From assembly GCF_900188025.1 (NCBI RefSeq), contig NZ_FZNO01000010.1, forward strand, positions 1-64,000: 64,000 nt of DNA. Direction: 5' to 3'. Below the pieces are notes generated by a model. The model worked only from the letters and a program-made list of their open reading frames with translations. It had not been told where the DNA came from and ran no database searches. Both the position numbers and the translations under genes were made by a program. This DNA comes from Blastococcus mobilis (GTDB lineage: Bacteria > Actinomycetota > Actinomycetes > Mycobacteriales > Geodermatophilaceae). Positions 45,502 through 55,632 of this stretch are shown here, piece after piece; position 1 is the stretch's first letter, and every line of letters begins with the position of its first letter.

Positions 45502-47495
45502 CATCCGGCCGCCGGCCCGCGCTTCCGTGGGCACGCTTCGACGACCTCCGTGCCGGGACCGCGGTCCGATGCCCGTCGCCCCGGCGGGTGCTGGTAGCCG
45601 AGCGCCCCGAGGAGGTCGTCGACGTCCTGGCTGAGGTGGAGCGGGCGACTGACGCCGGGTCGTGGGCTTTCGGCTACGTCGCCTACGAGGCGGCCGCAGG
45701 GCTGGACCCGCGGCTTCCCGTCCACGGCACCACCCCCATGGGCATGCCGCTGATGTGGTTCGGGCTCTGCGACGAGCCGGTTCCAGTGCCCCCGGTGGCG
45801 GCAACCGGGCCGAACGCCACGGTACCGGTCGCGGCCGCCCGATGCCGACCCACGTGGACGCCGGACGGGCACGCCTCTGGCGTCCGGGAGATCCGGGAGC
45901 GGATCGCCGCCGGCGACACCTACCAGTGCAACCTCACCGTGCGGATGTCGGGCTTCGTCCCGGGCGACCCGTTCGATCTGTACGAGGATCTCGCGCTGGG
46001 GCAGCGGGGCGCCCACAACGCCTACATCGACCTGGGCCGCTTCGCCGTGGCCAGCGCCAGCCCCGAGTTGTTCTTCGAGCGTCGCGGGAACTCCGTCCTG
46101 CTCCGCCCCATGAAGGGAACCGCACGGCGGGGACGCGACGAGGACGAAGACCGGCACCTGGCCGACCGGCTGCGCTCCAGCCCCAAGGAGCGGGCGGAAA
46201 ACGTGATGATCGTCGACCTGATGCGCAACGACGTCGGCCGGGTCGCGGAGATCGGCAGCGTCGAGGTGCCGGCGCTGTTCACCGTCGAGCGCTACGAGAC
46301 GGTGCAGCAGCTCACTTCCGACGTCACGGCTCGCCTCCGCCCGGGAACGGGCTTGGTAGAAGTCTTCCAGGCACTCTTCCCCTGCGGCTCCGTCACGGGG
46401 GCGCCCAAGGCGAGCTCCATGGGGATCATCCGGTCCTTGGAGGCCGAACCCCGGGGCGTCTACTGCGGAGCAATCGGCCTCGTGGGCCCATCGGGCTCCC
46501 CGGTGCGGGCCCGCTTCAGCGTGGCCATCCGGACGGCGGTGGTGGACACCTACTCGGGGGAGGCCGTGTACGGCACCGGAGGCGGCATCACCTGGGGGTC
46601 GGAGGAGGCGGCGGAGCACGACGAGGTGCTCGCCAAGGCCGCCGTCCTGGCCGTCCGGCCCCGCGAGTTCGAGCTGCTGGAGACGATGGCGCACGACCCG
46701 CAGCGCGGCCTGCGCAACCGCGAGAGGCACCTGCAGCGGCTGGCCGCCTCGGCCGACCACCTGCGGTTCCGATTCGACGGGGCAGAAACGCGACGGCTGC
46801 TGGACGAGCGGCTGGTGAGCGAGACGCCCGCGCGCGTCCGGCTACGGCTCCGCCGTGACGGGACGGTCGCCGTCGACGTCGCGGCTCTCCCTGCCTTCCC
46901 GGCTGGACCGGTACTGCTGGCGCTCGACGACGAGCCGGTCGACCCGGGATCGAGGTGGCTCCGCCACAAGACGAGCATGCGTGACCCCTACGACCGGCGC
47001 CGCGACCGGCGCCCGGACGTCGACGACGTGATCATGGTGAACACGAGAGGCGAGCTCACCGAGGTCACCCGGGCCACGCTCGCCGTGCAGATCGACGGGC
47101 AATGGTGGACACCACCTGTCGAGTCCGGTTGCCTGCCCGGCGTCGAGCGCGCGCGCTTGATCGAGGTGGGCAGGCTGCGGGAGCGGGTGCTCCGTGTGGC
47201 CGACCTCGAGCGGGCAGAGGGGGTAGCGGTGGTCAGTTCTCTGCGCGGTTGGCGCGCCGCAGCCCTGAGCCCCGTTCGTCGTGAGGCCGCACCCACCGCG
47301 GAGCCTGGTCAGGACCGTGTGGACGTCCCATCGGCCGGGAGCCCCCAGCCAGCAGTCGGTGGCGGCAGGGGACGGCGAGCCGCCGCGTTCCGATCGTGCG
47401 TGCCGTTCCCGCCGAGCGAGGCGCGGTCGTCCGGACCCCCATCACTCCCTGTCGGGGGGCGACTGCTGACCTCCGTGCTGCGGTGGGACGGATGA
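45498..47495 (+). CDS. PabB-PabC fusion: aminodeoxychorismate synthase/lyase
   Basis: A 665-residue two-domain enzyme for p-aminobenzoate. Residues about 100-400 are the chorismate-binding domain: RIAAGDTYQCNLTVRM, ASASPELFFER, RPMKGTARRGRD, ENVMIVDLMRNDVGRVAEIG, FPCGSVTGAPKASSM, YGTGGGITWGS. Residues about 405-590 are a class IV PLP aminotransferase-like lyase: LRNRERHLQRLAASADHLRF, LRHKTSMRDPYD with the probable PLP Lys, VNTRGELTEVTRATLAVQ and LPGVERARLIE. The last ~75 residues (from RREAAPTAEP) are low-complexity. The glutaminase partner PabA is not in this window. Its 4-bp overlap with folC puts folate making and folate use in one operon. Confidence 0.9.
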   Translation: MTSGRRPALPWARFDDLRAGTAVRCPSPRRVLVAERPEEVVDVLAEVERATDAGSWAFGYVAYEAAAGLDPRLPVHGTTPMGMPLMWFGLCDEPVPVPPVAATGPNATVPVAAARCRPTWTPDGHASGVREIRERIAAGDTYQCNLTVRMSGFVPGDPFDLYEDLALGQRGAHNAYIDLGRFAVASASPELFFERRGNSVLLRPMKGTARRGRDEDEDRHLADRLRSSPKERAENVMIVDLMRNDVGRVAEIGSVEVPALFTVERYETVQQLTSDVTARLRPGTGLVEVFQALFPCGSVTGAPKASSMGIIRSLEAEPRGVYCGAIGLVGPSGSPVRARFSVAIRTAVVDTYSGEAVYGTGGGITWGSEEAAEHDEVLAKAAVLAVRPREFELLETMAHDPQRGLRNRERHLQRLAASADHLRFRFDGAETRRLLDERLVSETPARVRLRLRRDGTVAVDVAALPAFPAGPVLLALDDEPVDPGSRWLRHKTSMRDPYDRRRDRRPDVDDVIMVNTRGELTEVTRATLAVQIDGQWWTPPVESGCLPGVERARLIEVGRLRERVLRVADLERAEGVAVVSSLRGWRAAALSPVRREAAPTAEPGQDRVDVPSAGSPQPAVGGGRGRRAAAFRSCVPFPPSEARSSGPPSLPVGGRLLTSVLRWDG

Positions 47496-47500
47496 GCAGC

Positions 47501-48904
47501 TCAGTCGATGGTCATGGCGCGCCTGCGGACCCGTTCGTCGAAGCGGTCCCGCTCACCGCTGACCGGCCTGCCGAGGTACTCACCCAGCGTCACGCCGGCA
47601 GCGAGAGCGAGACCGACGGCCAGCGCTCCGACGAGGGCGGCCAGTGCGCCCTCGATGTCGGCGCCGACGACGATCCTGAACAGGCCCTGGTAGACGGCCA
47701 GTCCCGGCAGCAGCGGAACGATGCCGCAGACCGCGACGAGCTGCGGGGGGACCCGCAGCCGCTGGGTCAGCACCTCTCCGGAGAACCCGATGACGACGGC
47801 CGCGATCCCGCTGGCCAGGGGAGTTCCGGCCCCCACTGCGCTGAGCGCCCAGAATGTCGTCCACGCGAGCGCTCCGGCGATCGCGGCGAGTCCGACGGCG
47901 CGCGGCCGGGCATGGCTGGCCAAGGACCAGAAGCCGGCGATCCCGACCGATGCCGCGAGCGCGACGGGGAAGGGCACAGGGGAGGGCGCGGTGGTGACGA
48001 CGGTCAGCGGCAGTTCGGCGCGCCGAGCCAGATCGAGCACGCCGGCGATGCCCACCACGATGCCGGCGGTCAGCGTCACCACCTCGAAGGCTCGCGCCCC
48101 GGCGGTCACCGGAAACCCGTTGATCGCGTCCTGCGCCGCACTGACGAGGGAGAGGCCGGCAAGGAGCACGACGATGCCGGCGGCGACGACCAGCGACGTC
48201 CGGACCTCGACGCCCCAGGCGAGCAGGAGAACGGCGACCCCTGTGGCGAGCGCGGCCCCCGCTACCTGCTGGAAGAAGACCGGCAGGCTCCGCCGGTTGA
48301 GCACCCGCATCACCTGCTCGATCAGGGCGGTCGTCAGGGCTGCGAGCAGCGCCTCCAGCCAGCCACCGCCGAGAACGAGGCAGAAACAACCGGCCACACC
48401 GGCCCATGCCATTGCATTCACGGTCCGGCGGTAGGTGGCAGGCGCCGCGACCACACGGTCCAGCCTGCGGTGTGCCTCCTCGATGTCGAGGTCACCTGCG
48501 CCGATGGCGCGGGCGAGGTCGGTGACTCCCTGGAAGCGGGTGTAGTCGAGACGGCTCATCCGCACGATCCGCATCGCGGTGAGCGGTACTGCGTCCTCCC
48601 GGTCGAAGCTGACCGTGATGGACGTGAACGTGATGTCGACCTGGCAGCTGGTCAGCCCGTAGGCGGCGGCGACCCGCAGCATCGTCGAGGTGACGTCGGC
48701 GCAGGAAGCTCCGACGGCGAGCATGGACGCGCCGATGCGCAGCGCCAGGCCCAGCGCCGCGTGCGCCGTGAGGTCGTCCATCCGGCTGGGCAGGGCCCGA
48801 AGGCCGATCGGTGCGGTGGGTGGGTTGTTCCCCGCGACCGCACGCCAGGCCCGCTCCGGGAGACGCGAGTACGGCACACGGCGACGCGGGGGCCAGGCGG
48901 GCAC
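47501..48904 (-). CDS. thrE: Threonine/serine exporter family protein (ThrE)
   Basis: A 467-residue membrane protein. The N-terminal ThrE domain has a soluble part (AALGLALRIGASMLAVGASC, then VDITFTSITVSFDREDA) followed by about five membrane segments. The C-terminal ThrE_2 domain adds about five more (VALAASVGIAGFWSLASHAR to LGEYLGRPV). It exports threonine and serine in Corynebacterium. Beside sdaA and glyA it may relieve serine overflow during betaine use, which is inference. The first 41 residues lack conservation; ATG at 48781 (MDDLTAHAALG) may be the true start. Converges with pabB-pabC, 5 bp apart. Confidence 0.88.
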   Translation of the reverse strand: MPAWPPRRRVPYSRLPERAWRAVAGNNPPTAPIGLRALPSRMDDLTAHAALGLALRIGASMLAVGASCADVTSTMLRVAAAYGLTSCQVDITFTSITVSFDREDAVPLTAMRIVRMSRLDYTRFQGVTDLARAIGAGDLDIEEAHRRLDRVVAAPATYRRTVNAMAWAGVAGCFCLVLGGGWLEALLAALTTALIEQVMRVLNRRSLPVFFQQVAGAALATGVAVLLLAWGVEVRTSLVVAAGIVVLLAGLSLVSAAQDAINGFPVTAGARAFEVVTLTAGIVVGIAGVLDLARRAELPLTVVTTAPSPVPFPVALAASVGIAGFWSLASHARPRAVGLAAIAGALAWTTFWALSAVGAGTPLASGIAAVVIGFSGEVLTQRLRVPPQLVAVCGIVPLLPGLAVYQGLFRIVVGADIEGALAALVGALAVGLALAAGVTLGEYLGRPVSGERDRFDERVRRRAMTID

Positions 48905-49169
48905 AGACCCAGGCTATGGCTTCGAAGGAGAGCTGACCGATGTGGCCAGGACGCTCCCGGAGTGCCGGTCACCCTCGTCGGCGGGCCCGGACGGCGGTCG
49001 GTCCGGGGGGCCGAACCGACCGCATCGGGCTACGAACCGACATGGTCACCCGGGTGGGAAACCGCCCGTCGGCACCACAGCGGGAGGCTGAGGGCATGAT
49101 CCCGTGCACTCGGCCGGCGAGCCGTTCAGCTGGCGGTCGGCAGACCTCCTCTTTCCGGGCAGCGCCGCG

Positions 49170-50087
49170 ATGACCGACGAGGCACGTCTCCCGGGGGAAC
49201 CCGCCGACGACCACGCGCGGGCCGTCCCGGTGTTCTTCCTGTCCGACAGCACCGGGATCAGCGCGGAGACGATGGGCAATGCGCTGCTCATCCAGTTCCC
49301 GGACATGCGCTTCGAGCGCACCGTGATCCCCTTCATCTCCTCGGTCCAGGAGGCCCGGGAGGTCGTGGCCCAGCTGGACGAGGTGATGGCGGGGCCCGTT
49401 CCCCCGCTGGTCTTCACCACCGCCGCCGTCGACGAGGTGCGTGCGGAGCTGCTGAAGACCAAGGCTCCGATCATTGACTTCTTCGGGCTGCACATGGAGC
49501 GGGTGGAGGCGCAGCTCGGGGCTCGGGGACTGCACGAGGCCCGGCGACTGCACGGGGTCGGGGACGTGCGTCGCTACAACGACCGGATGGCGGCCATCGA
49601 GTTCGCCATCGAGCACGACGACGGTCTGAGCCCCCGGGGCCTGGACCGGGCCGACGTGGTGCTGCTGGCGCCGTCCCGGTGCGGCAAGACGCCGACCGCG
49701 ATGTACCTGGCGCTGCAGCACGGCCTGTTCGTGGCCAACTATCCACTGGTCGACGAGGATCTGGAGTCCACCGAGCTGCCCGGACCGGTCCGGGGCCTCG
49801 CCGACCGCTGCTTCGGGTTGACCACCACGGTGACGCGCCTGAGCCGGGTCCGGCAGGAGCGCCGCCCGGACTCCCGCTACGCCTCCGAGGAGCAGTGCCG
49901 CTTCGAGCTGCGCCGGGCGATGGCGATCTACGCCGCCCACGACCTCCCCACCGTGGACACCACGACGGCCTCCGTCGAGGAGATCGCCACCGTGGTCATC
50001 CAGACCCTGGCCCGGCAACGGCGGCGCTCCGGCGCACGCCCGCAGTCCGGCCACAACCTCCCCCGAGGAAGGACCCTCCGATCATGA
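49170..50087 (+). CDS. ppsR: PEP synthase regulatory protein (kinase/pyrophosphorylase)
   Basis: A 305-residue DUF299-family bifunctional ADP-dependent kinase/phosphate-dependent pyrophosphorylase. It inactivates PEP synthase by phosphorylating a Thr near the catalytic His, and reverses it. Motifs: [32 protein letters not shown] and the P-loop [20 protein letters not shown], followed by [15 protein letters not shown] at 49170 begins [11 protein letters not shown]; the frame from 49104 adds 22 unconserved residues. Its stop overlaps the ppsA start (ATGA), so enzyme and regulator are made together. Confidence 0.92.
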   Translation: MTDEARLPGEPADDHARAVPVFFLSDSTGISAETMGNALLIQFPDMRFERTVIPFISSVQEAREVVAQLDEVMAGPVPPLVFTTAAVDEVRAELLKTKAPIIDFFGLHMERVEAQLGARGLHEARRLHGVGDVRRYNDRMAAIEFAIEHDDGLSPRGLDRADVVLLAPSRCGKTPTAMYLALQHGLFVANYPLVDEDLESTELPGPVRGLADRCFGLTTTVTRLSRVRQERRPDSRYASEEQCRFELRRAMAIYAAHDLPTVDTTTASVEEIATVVIQTLARQRRRSGARPQSGHNLPRGRTLRS

Positions 50088-52504
50088 GCACCGACACCGC
50101 ACGCGAGGCACAGACCGGGGGAACGGCCGACGACGGCGACAACGTCCGGTGGTTCGCCGAGCTGGGGCTCGCCGACCTCGAGGTGGTCGGCGGGAAGAAC
50201 TCCTCGCTGGGCGAGATGATCTCCCATCTCGCCGATGCCGGGGTCAGCGTCCCCGACGGCTTCGCCACCACGGCGGCGGCCTACCAGCGCTTCCTCGGCG
50301 ACACCGGGCTGGCCGGCCGGATCGCGGAGCGGCTGCGCGGGCTGGACATCGACGACGTCCGGGCGCTGGCCGAGGCCGGCCGGGAGATCCGGCGGCAGGT
50401 GGTCGAGCAGCCCTTCCCGCCGGCCCTGGAGGCCGACATCCGCGCGGCATACGACCGGCTGGCCGGCGGCGACGCGGAGGCCTCCTTCGCGGTCCGCTCC
50501 AGTGCCACCGCCGAGGACCTCCCGGACGCCTCCTTCGCCGGGCAGCAGGAGACCTTCCTCAACGTGCGTGGCGTCGACGCGGTGCTGCAGGCCGTCCGGG
50601 AGGTGTACGCCTCGCTGTACAACGACCGGGCCATCGCCTACCGGGTGCACCACGGCTTCGACCACGAGGCGGTCTCGCTGTCGGCGGGGGTGCAGCGGAT
50701 GGTGCGCTCGGACGTCGGGGCCTCGGGCGTCATGTTCACCATGGACACCGAGTCCGGTTTCCGCGACGCCGTCTTCATCACCTCGGCCTACGGCCTCGGC
50801 GAAGGGGTGGTGCAGGGGGCGGTCAACCCGGACGAGTTCTACGTCTACAAGCCGGCCCTGCGGGCCGGGCGCCCGGCCATCCTCAAGCGGGGTGTGGGGG
50901 AGAAGGCCACCAAGATGGTCTACACCGAGCACGCCGAGGTCGGCCGTACGACCCAGTTCGTCGACGTCGACCCCGCGGAACGCCGGCTGCTGTCCCTCAC
51001 CGACGAGGAGGTCCTCGAGCTGGCCCGACAAGCGCTCAAGATCGAGGAGCACTACGGCCGGCCCATGGACATCGAGTGGGGCAAGGACGGCCTCACGGGG
51101 CAGCTCTACATCCTGCAGGCCCGTCCGGAGACCGTGCAGTCCCGCTCCGGCAACACCTCCGAGCGGTACATCCTCACCGGCACCGGGGAGGTTCTGGTCG
51201 AGGGGCGGGCGATCGGGCAGAAGATCGGCGCCGGCGCCGTCCGGGTGCTCACCGACATCGACCAGATGGACCAGTTCACCGCCGGGGACGTGCTGGTCGC
51301 CGACATGACCGACCCGGACTGGGAACCGATCATGAAGCGGGCCGCGGCGATCGTGACCAACCGCGGCGGGCGGACCTGCCACGCGGCGATCATCGCCCGC
51401 GAGCTGGGCATCCCCGCCGTCGTGGGCACCGGCACGGCCACCCGGAAGCTGTCCGACGGCGACCCGGTCACCGTCTCCTGCGCCGAGGGCGACACCGGTC
51501 TGGTCTACGCCGGCGAGATCGGCTTCGAGGTGGCGGAGACCGAGCTGGACGCCATGCCGGAGATCCCGACCAAGATCATGATGAACGTGGGGACGCCGGA
51601 GCAGGCCTTCGCGTTCTCCCGGCTGCCCCACGCCGGCGTCGGGCTGGCCCGGCTGGAGTTCATCATCAACCGGCAGATCGGCATCCACCCGCGGGCGCTG
51701 CTCGACCTCGAGCGGCTCGACGCCCCGCTGAAAGCGCAGATCGAGGAACGGATCGTCGCCTACCCCTCGGCGCGGGACTTCTTCGTGCACCGGGTCGCCG
51801 AGGGCGTCTCGATGATCGCCGCGGCGTTCGCGCCCGAGCCGGTGATCGTGCGGATGAGCGACTTCAAGTCCAACGAGTACGCCAACCTCCTCGGCGGCGA
51901 CCTGTACGAGCCGCACGAGGAGAACCCGATGCTGGGTTATCGCGGGGCCTCGCGGTACCTGTCGGCCGACTTCGCCGACTGCTTCGCCATGGAGTGCGAG
52001 GCGCTGCGCTACGTCCGCGACGAGATGGGGCTGACCAACGTCAAGATCATGATCCCGTTCGTCCGGACCGTCGCCGAGATCGAGGGCGTGGTCCGCCTGC
52101 TGGGCGAGCACGGTCTGCGCCGCGGGGAGAACGGCCTGTCGGTCGTGATGATGTGCGAGCTGCCCTCCAACGCGCTGCTGGCCGGGGACTTCCTCGAGCA
52201 CGTCGACGGGTTCTCCATCGGCTCCAACGACATGACCCAGCTGGCCCTCGGCCTCGACCGCGACTCCGCCCTCGTCGCGGCAGGTTTCGACGAGCGTGAC
52301 CCCGCCGTGCTCGCCCTGCTGAAGATGGCGATCGAGGCCTGCCTGGACCGAGGGAAGTACGTCGGCATCTGCGGCCAGGGCCCCAGCGACCACCCCGATC
52401 TCGCCGACTGGCTGGTCGGGCAGGGCATCGAGTCGATGTCGCTGAACCCCGACACCGTCGTCGACACCTGGCAGCACATCGCCAAGTCACCCCACGTCAG
52501 CTGA
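50084..52504 (+). CDS. ppsA: Phosphoenolpyruvate synthase
   Basis: An 806-residue enzyme converting pyruvate, ATP and water to PEP, AMP and phosphate. ATP-grasp domain at the N-terminus ([38 protein letters not shown]). The central swivel domain has the catalytic His and target Thr in [20 protein letters not shown]. The C-terminal PEP/pyruvate TIM barrel carries [35 protein letters not shown] and [18 protein letters not shown] with the active-site Cys. It turns pyruvate from serine into PEP, allowing growth on betaine as carbon source. The length is typical of PpsA rather than pyruvate phosphate dikinase. Confidence 0.94.
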   Translation: MSTDTAREAQTGGTADDGDNVRWFAELGLADLEVVGGKNSSLGEMISHLADAGVSVPDGFATTAAAYQRFLGDTGLAGRIAERLRGLDIDDVRALAEAGREIRRQVVEQPFPPALEADIRAAYDRLAGGDAEASFAVRSSATAEDLPDASFAGQQETFLNVRGVDAVLQAVREVYASLYNDRAIAYRVHHGFDHEAVSLSAGVQRMVRSDVGASGVMFTMDTESGFRDAVFITSAYGLGEGVVQGAVNPDEFYVYKPALRAGRPAILKRGVGEKATKMVYTEHAEVGRTTQFVDVDPAERRLLSLTDEEVLELARQALKIEEHYGRPMDIEWGKDGLTGQLYILQARPETVQSRSGNTSERYILTGTGEVLVEGRAIGQKIGAGAVRVLTDIDQMDQFTAGDVLVADMTDPDWEPIMKRAAAIVTNRGGRTCHAAIIARELGIPAVVGTGTATRKLSDGDPVTVSCAEGDTGLVYAGEIGFEVAETELDAMPEIPTKIMMNVGTPEQAFAFSRLPHAGVGLARLEFIINRQIGIHPRALLDLERLDAPLKAQIEERIVAYPSARDFFVHRVAEGVSMIAAAFAPEPVIVRMSDFKSNEYANLLGGDLYEPHEENPMLGYRGASRYLSADFADCFAMECEALRYVRDEMGLTNVKIMIPFVRTVAEIEGVVRLLGEHGLRRGENGLSVVMMCELPSNALLAGDFLEHVDGFSIGSNDMTQLALGLDRDSALVAAGFDERDPAVLALLKMAIEACLDRGKYVGICGQGPSDHPDLADWLVGQGIESMSLNPDTVVDTWQHIAKSPHVS

Positions 52505-53064
52505 CGCGGCGTCTCGGCGTGACCACGGCACCAGTGTCATGGTCACGGTCAGCTACGGCTTTCCGGCCGGGGTGGGCCGGTAAGCGTGGTGCGAGGCGGC
52601 GATTCCTGACCACCACTCTGACCACCATTGAGCCCCGTTCCGGGCCGTTCGGCACCGTTCGCCGTCGTCTCGTGCACCGCTCGACCTGCGCAGATGGACT
52701 CGGGCGAACCACCGCAGACCCCCGGCCGACGGCTGGGGGTCTTGAGGTCGCAATGGGGGCAGAGATTGACCTGTCCCGCATCGGGCACCCGCATTGCGGC
52801 TCTGCGACGTGCCAAGTGGGCGGTCCGAGCGACTCCGGGGCCACTGGAGAAAAACAGGAGACTGCTGCGCGAGGCTCTGGTGACCGTGTTCACGGCACCG
52901 CCTGAGCGCTGACCCACGGTTCCACAGGCCGCCTACTCGTCCACAGGTTTGCCACTGCGGCAGCGAAGCCCCCTAGTCGCCAGTAAGTCGGGAGAGAGCC
53001 TGACAGCCGAGAGACGGCCAGAGCTGGGCCTCTCGAGGCGGGCCAGCAGGAGGAGGTCGGCGGG
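52505..53064. other. Region between ppsA and the integrase, no supported gene
   Basis: Overlapping ORFs here lack recognisable domains. A direct repeat CTGACCACCA occurs twice, about 14 bp apart, near 52607-52630 and could be a protein-binding site of the integrase unit. Nothing else stands out. Confidence 0.4.
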
Positions 53065-54267
53065 ATGGGGAAGCCACGGCGGCGGCAGGCGGGCGAGGGC
53101 GGGATCAGTGAGTACGAGACCAAAGCCGGCCGGCGCTTCCTGATCAAGTTCACGGTTCAGCGCGAAGACGGGACCAGGCGTGTCGTCCTCAAGCGCGGAT
53201 TTCTGTCCCGGAGGGACGCCGCGGCGGCCCTCCGTGCCGAGATCCGCAAGGCTGAGGTGGGGGAGTGGGTGGAGCCGTCGAAGCAGCGCCTCGACGCCTA
53301 CCTTGCGGAGTGGATCAAGGGGCAAAGGCTGAGCCCTTCCACGCTGTCGTCGTACCGGAAGAACATCCGGCTGCACATCGACCCTTACCTGGGTGAGCAG
53401 CTCGTCGCCCGTCTCACCGGCTCGGCGGTCGACGCGTGGATGCGGAAGTTGGAGGCGTCCGGTCGTGCCGACGGCCAGGGTGGGCTTTCCGCGCGCACAG
53501 TGCGCTACGTGTTCACCATCCTGCGGTCGGCACTGAGCGATGCGGTCAGTCAGGGGCGGCTCGCGGTCAATCCGACGGACCGATCTACGGCGCCGACCCC
53601 CTCGGAGGCCCGTCCCCCGGAGATGAAGGCCTGGACCGCGCCGGAGCTCGCCCGCTTCCTCGGCTGGGCGGAAGCGTACGACCCGGACTTGGCCATAGGT
53701 TGGCGGCTGCTCGCGACGACCGGGATGCGCCGCGGAGAGGCGCTCGCCCTGCGCTGGCGGGACGTCGACTTGGACGCCGCGCGGCTTGCAGTTCGTCGCA
53801 GTGTCGGGGTGGTGAAGAACAAGGGCGCCGGCGAGGAGCTGGTCGAAGGCCCGACCAAGACGGGCCAAGCCCGAGTCGTCGACCTCGACGCGGGCACCGT
53901 GGCAGCGCTCCGCAGGTACCGGACGGTCCGCGGCTTACTGACTCTCGAGCTCGTTCGGGACTCTGCGCTCGTGCTGAGCGAGCTCGACGGCGCCCATCGG
54001 CACCCGGAGCGATTCTCCCGCCGTTTCGCCGGCCAGCTCCTCCGAGCGCGCAGGGCGCTGGGCGAGGAGCAGCTGCCGGTGATCCGGCTGCACGATCTCC
54101 GTCACACGCACGCCACGCTGCTGCTTGCCGACGGCGTACCGGTGAAAGTCGTGTCGGAGCGGCTGGGCCACGCCAGCGCCACCATCACGCTTACCGTCTA
54201 CCAGCACGTTCACCCCGGCATGGGCCGCCAGGCCGCTAACCGCTTCGCCGCCCTGTTGGAAGGCTGA
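53065..54267 (+). CDS. int: Tyrosine recombinase (integrase) next to tRNA-Leu
   Basis: A 400-residue integrase. An N-terminal AP2-like arm-binding domain (GGISEYETKAGRRFLIKFTV to LSRRDAAAAL). A SAM-like core-binding domain (LDAYLAEWIKGQRLSPSTLS). The catalytic domain holds TGMRRGEALALRW with the first Arg, LHDLRHTHATLLLADG with His-x-x-Arg, ERLGHASATIT and the nucleophile Tyr in TVYQHVHPGM. It reads toward the tRNA-Leu gene, whose 3' end is 100 bp beyond its stop, with paired GTATCACG sites between. Intact by length and motifs. It should integrate and, with an excisionase, excise the element ending in the tRNA. Confidence 0.93.
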   Translation: MGKPRRRQAGEGGISEYETKAGRRFLIKFTVQREDGTRRVVLKRGFLSRRDAAAALRAEIRKAEVGEWVEPSKQRLDAYLAEWIKGQRLSPSTLSSYRKNIRLHIDPYLGEQLVARLTGSAVDAWMRKLEASGRADGQGGLSARTVRYVFTILRSALSDAVSQGRLAVNPTDRSTAPTPSEARPPEMKAWTAPELARFLGWAEAYDPDLAIGWRLLATTGMRRGEALALRWRDVDLDAARLAVRRSVGVVKNKGAGEELVEGPTKTGQARVVDLDAGTVAALRRYRTVRGLLTLELVRDSALVLSELDGAHRHPERFSRRFAGQLLRARRALGEEQLPVIRLHDLRHTHATLLLADGVPVKVVSERLGHASATITLTVYQHVHPGMGRQAANRFAALLEG

Positions 54268-54278
54268 GTCGGGCACGA

Positions 54279-54298
54279 AGTATCACGCGAGTATCACG
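54279..54298 (+). repeat. Paired AGTATCACG sites (candidate integrase arm sites)
   Basis: AGTATCACG at 54279-54287 and 54290-54298, 11 bp apart, directly after the integrase gene and about 70 bp from the tRNA 3' end. The same motif pair occurs inside the att-like copy at 14334-14353. Confidence 0.55.
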
Positions 54299-54366
54299 AG
54301 GGCCTCCGAGGCCTCAACACGAAATTACCCCGGGTCCCTGACCTGCAGGAAGACCGGGGTGAGGCT

Positions 54367-54388
54367 GTGTCCGAGGGGGGACTTGAAC
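54367..54388 (+). repeat. att core candidate within the tRNA-Leu 3' end
   Basis: These 22 bases are identical to 14192-14213 and in the same orientation. They cover the acceptor 3' strand and half of the T-arm. The copy here keeps the tRNA whole, as expected for the integrase-proximal end of an element. Confidence 0.6.
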
Positions 54389-54452
54389 CCCCACGCCCAA
54401 TAAAGGGCACTAGCACCTCAAGCTAGCGCGTCTGCCATTCCGCCACCCGGAC
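54368..54452 (-). tRNA. tRNA-Leu (anticodon GAG)
   Basis: 85 nt. The acceptor stem GTCCGGG pairs with CTCGGAC (one G-U pair) and the discriminator is A. The anticodon loop TTGAGGT, within the stem CTAGC/GCTAG, gives anticodon GAG. A long variable arm (TGCCCTTTATTGGGC) is typical of class II tRNA-Leu, and the T-arm is GGGGGTTCAAGTCCCCC. CCA is not encoded. The gene is complete, so integration preserved it. Confidence 0.95.
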
Positions 54453-54462
54453 GAGTGTGCGA

Positions 54463-55545
54463 TCAGCCTACCGGACCAGTTGAGCGTTCCGGTGCACCCC
54501 CCACCGGTCGGGTTGCCGCGACGGAGACGCGGCCCCGGCCGGCGCGCTTGGCGTCGTAGAGAGCGTTGTCGGCGGCGGTGTAGAGCCCGCGCCGGTCGCT
54601 CGAGTGCTGCGGCAGGTGGGCCACGCCGACGCTGATCGACAGGGCCAGGAGGGTGCCGTCGGCCAGGGTCATGGGCGAGGAGCGGACGGCCTGGAGCAGG
54701 TTCTCCGCGCGGAGTGCCGCCACGTCCCTGCGACACCCGGGCATCAGGACGGCGAGCTCGTCCCCGCCCAGCCGGGAGAGGACGGCGTCCTCGGCCCGGA
54801 CCCGGGTGCGCAGGACGGTCGACAGATGAACCAGGACGTCGTCGCGCACCGGGTGACCGTGGCTGTCGTTGATCGATTTGAACGAGTCGACGTCGATGAG
54901 CACGAGCGCGGTCCCACCCGGTACCGATCGGTCCAGTGCGCGCTCGAGGGCGCGGTCGAAGGCCCGCCGCGTAGCAAGGCCGGTCAGCGAGTCCACGGTG
55001 ACCTGCGCCCGGAGCGCGGTGACCAGCCGTTCCTGCTTTTCGTTGGCGCGCACGAGCAGCACCGCCATCACGACCAGCACCGCGCCGAAGAAGATCATGT
55101 CGGTCAGGGCCGCGGCCGGCGGCAGGAGGAGGAAGAGCGTCAGGCAGTTCCCGGCCAGCGCCACAGCGGTCACCAGCACCACCCCGGGTGCCCGGAGGTG
55201 CGAGGCGGCCCAGAAGATCGGGAAGGCGAAGAACGCCTGCGCCGCGGCCGAGGTGTCCTCGGTGAGCACGTTCAGCGTGCTGGTCAGGATCACGCCGAGC
55301 AGGGCGGCGATGACGCTGAGACCGAGCCGGTCGAGCATCCGCGGGGACAGCACCGAACACGCGGCGGCACCGGCGAGCAGCAGGGCGACGGCGACCCAGT
55401 GGACGGCGAGGACGAGGGCGCCGGCGTCGGCCTGGTCGAACACCGCCAGGCCGGCGACCACCGCGGAACAGACCAGCAGGATCAGCCGCGTGCTGTGCGC
55501 GGCCGCCTGTGGCTCCCGTGCCCGAAGCGCCCGGCCCATCCTCAT
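54463..55545 (-). CDS. Membrane diguanylate cyclase (GGDEF domain)
   Basis: A 360-residue protein with six predicted membrane helices (residues about 20-165), a short helical linker (RANEKQERLVTALRAQVTVD) and a C-terminal GGDEF domain. That domain opens DSLTGLATRRAFDRALERAL, with DVDSFKSINDSHGHPVRDDV and the active-site LSRLGGDELAVLMPG. The signature reads GGDEL, an accepted variant. The domain ends ALYDAKRAGRGRV. It would make cyclic di-GMP at the membrane. No EAL domain is present. It lies outside the putative element and starts with MRMGRALRAREPQ. Confidence 0.9.
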   Translation of the reverse strand: MRMGRALRAREPQAAAHSTRLILLVCSAVVAGLAVFDQADAGALVLAVHWVAVALLLAGAAACSVLSPRMLDRLGLSVIAALLGVILTSTLNVLTEDTSAAAQAFFAFPIFWAASHLRAPGVVLVTAVALAGNCLTLFLLLPPAAALTDMIFFGAVLVVMAVLLVRANEKQERLVTALRAQVTVDSLTGLATRRAFDRALERALDRSVPGGTALVLIDVDSFKSINDSHGHPVRDDVLVHLSTVLRTRVRAEDAVLSRLGGDELAVLMPGCRRDVAALRAENLLQAVRSSPMTLADGTLLALSISVGVAHLPQHSSDRRGLYTAADNALYDAKRAGRGRVSVAATRPVGGAPERSTGPVG

Positions 55546-55632
55546 GGGGGAGGTATCGACGGACGGTATCGGACGGTGGAGTACCTATTCACCCTCGCGA
55601 GGGAAGGCCCCGGGAATGGCACGATCACGTCC

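Noticed and set aside
49928-52477. 849-residue minus-strand ORF opposite ppsA
   Set aside because: Antisense shadow; low-complexity Asp/Val/Gly/Arg composition.
52519-52905. ORFs between ppsA and the integrase
   Set aside because: Several overlapping short ORFs on both strands without domains or RBS; typical high-GC noise.
54604-55632. N-terminal extension of the M20 peptidase (785-residue frame)
   Set aside because: It is antisense to the GGDEF gene and shows no peptidase similarity before residue MAEPFAQ at 55633.
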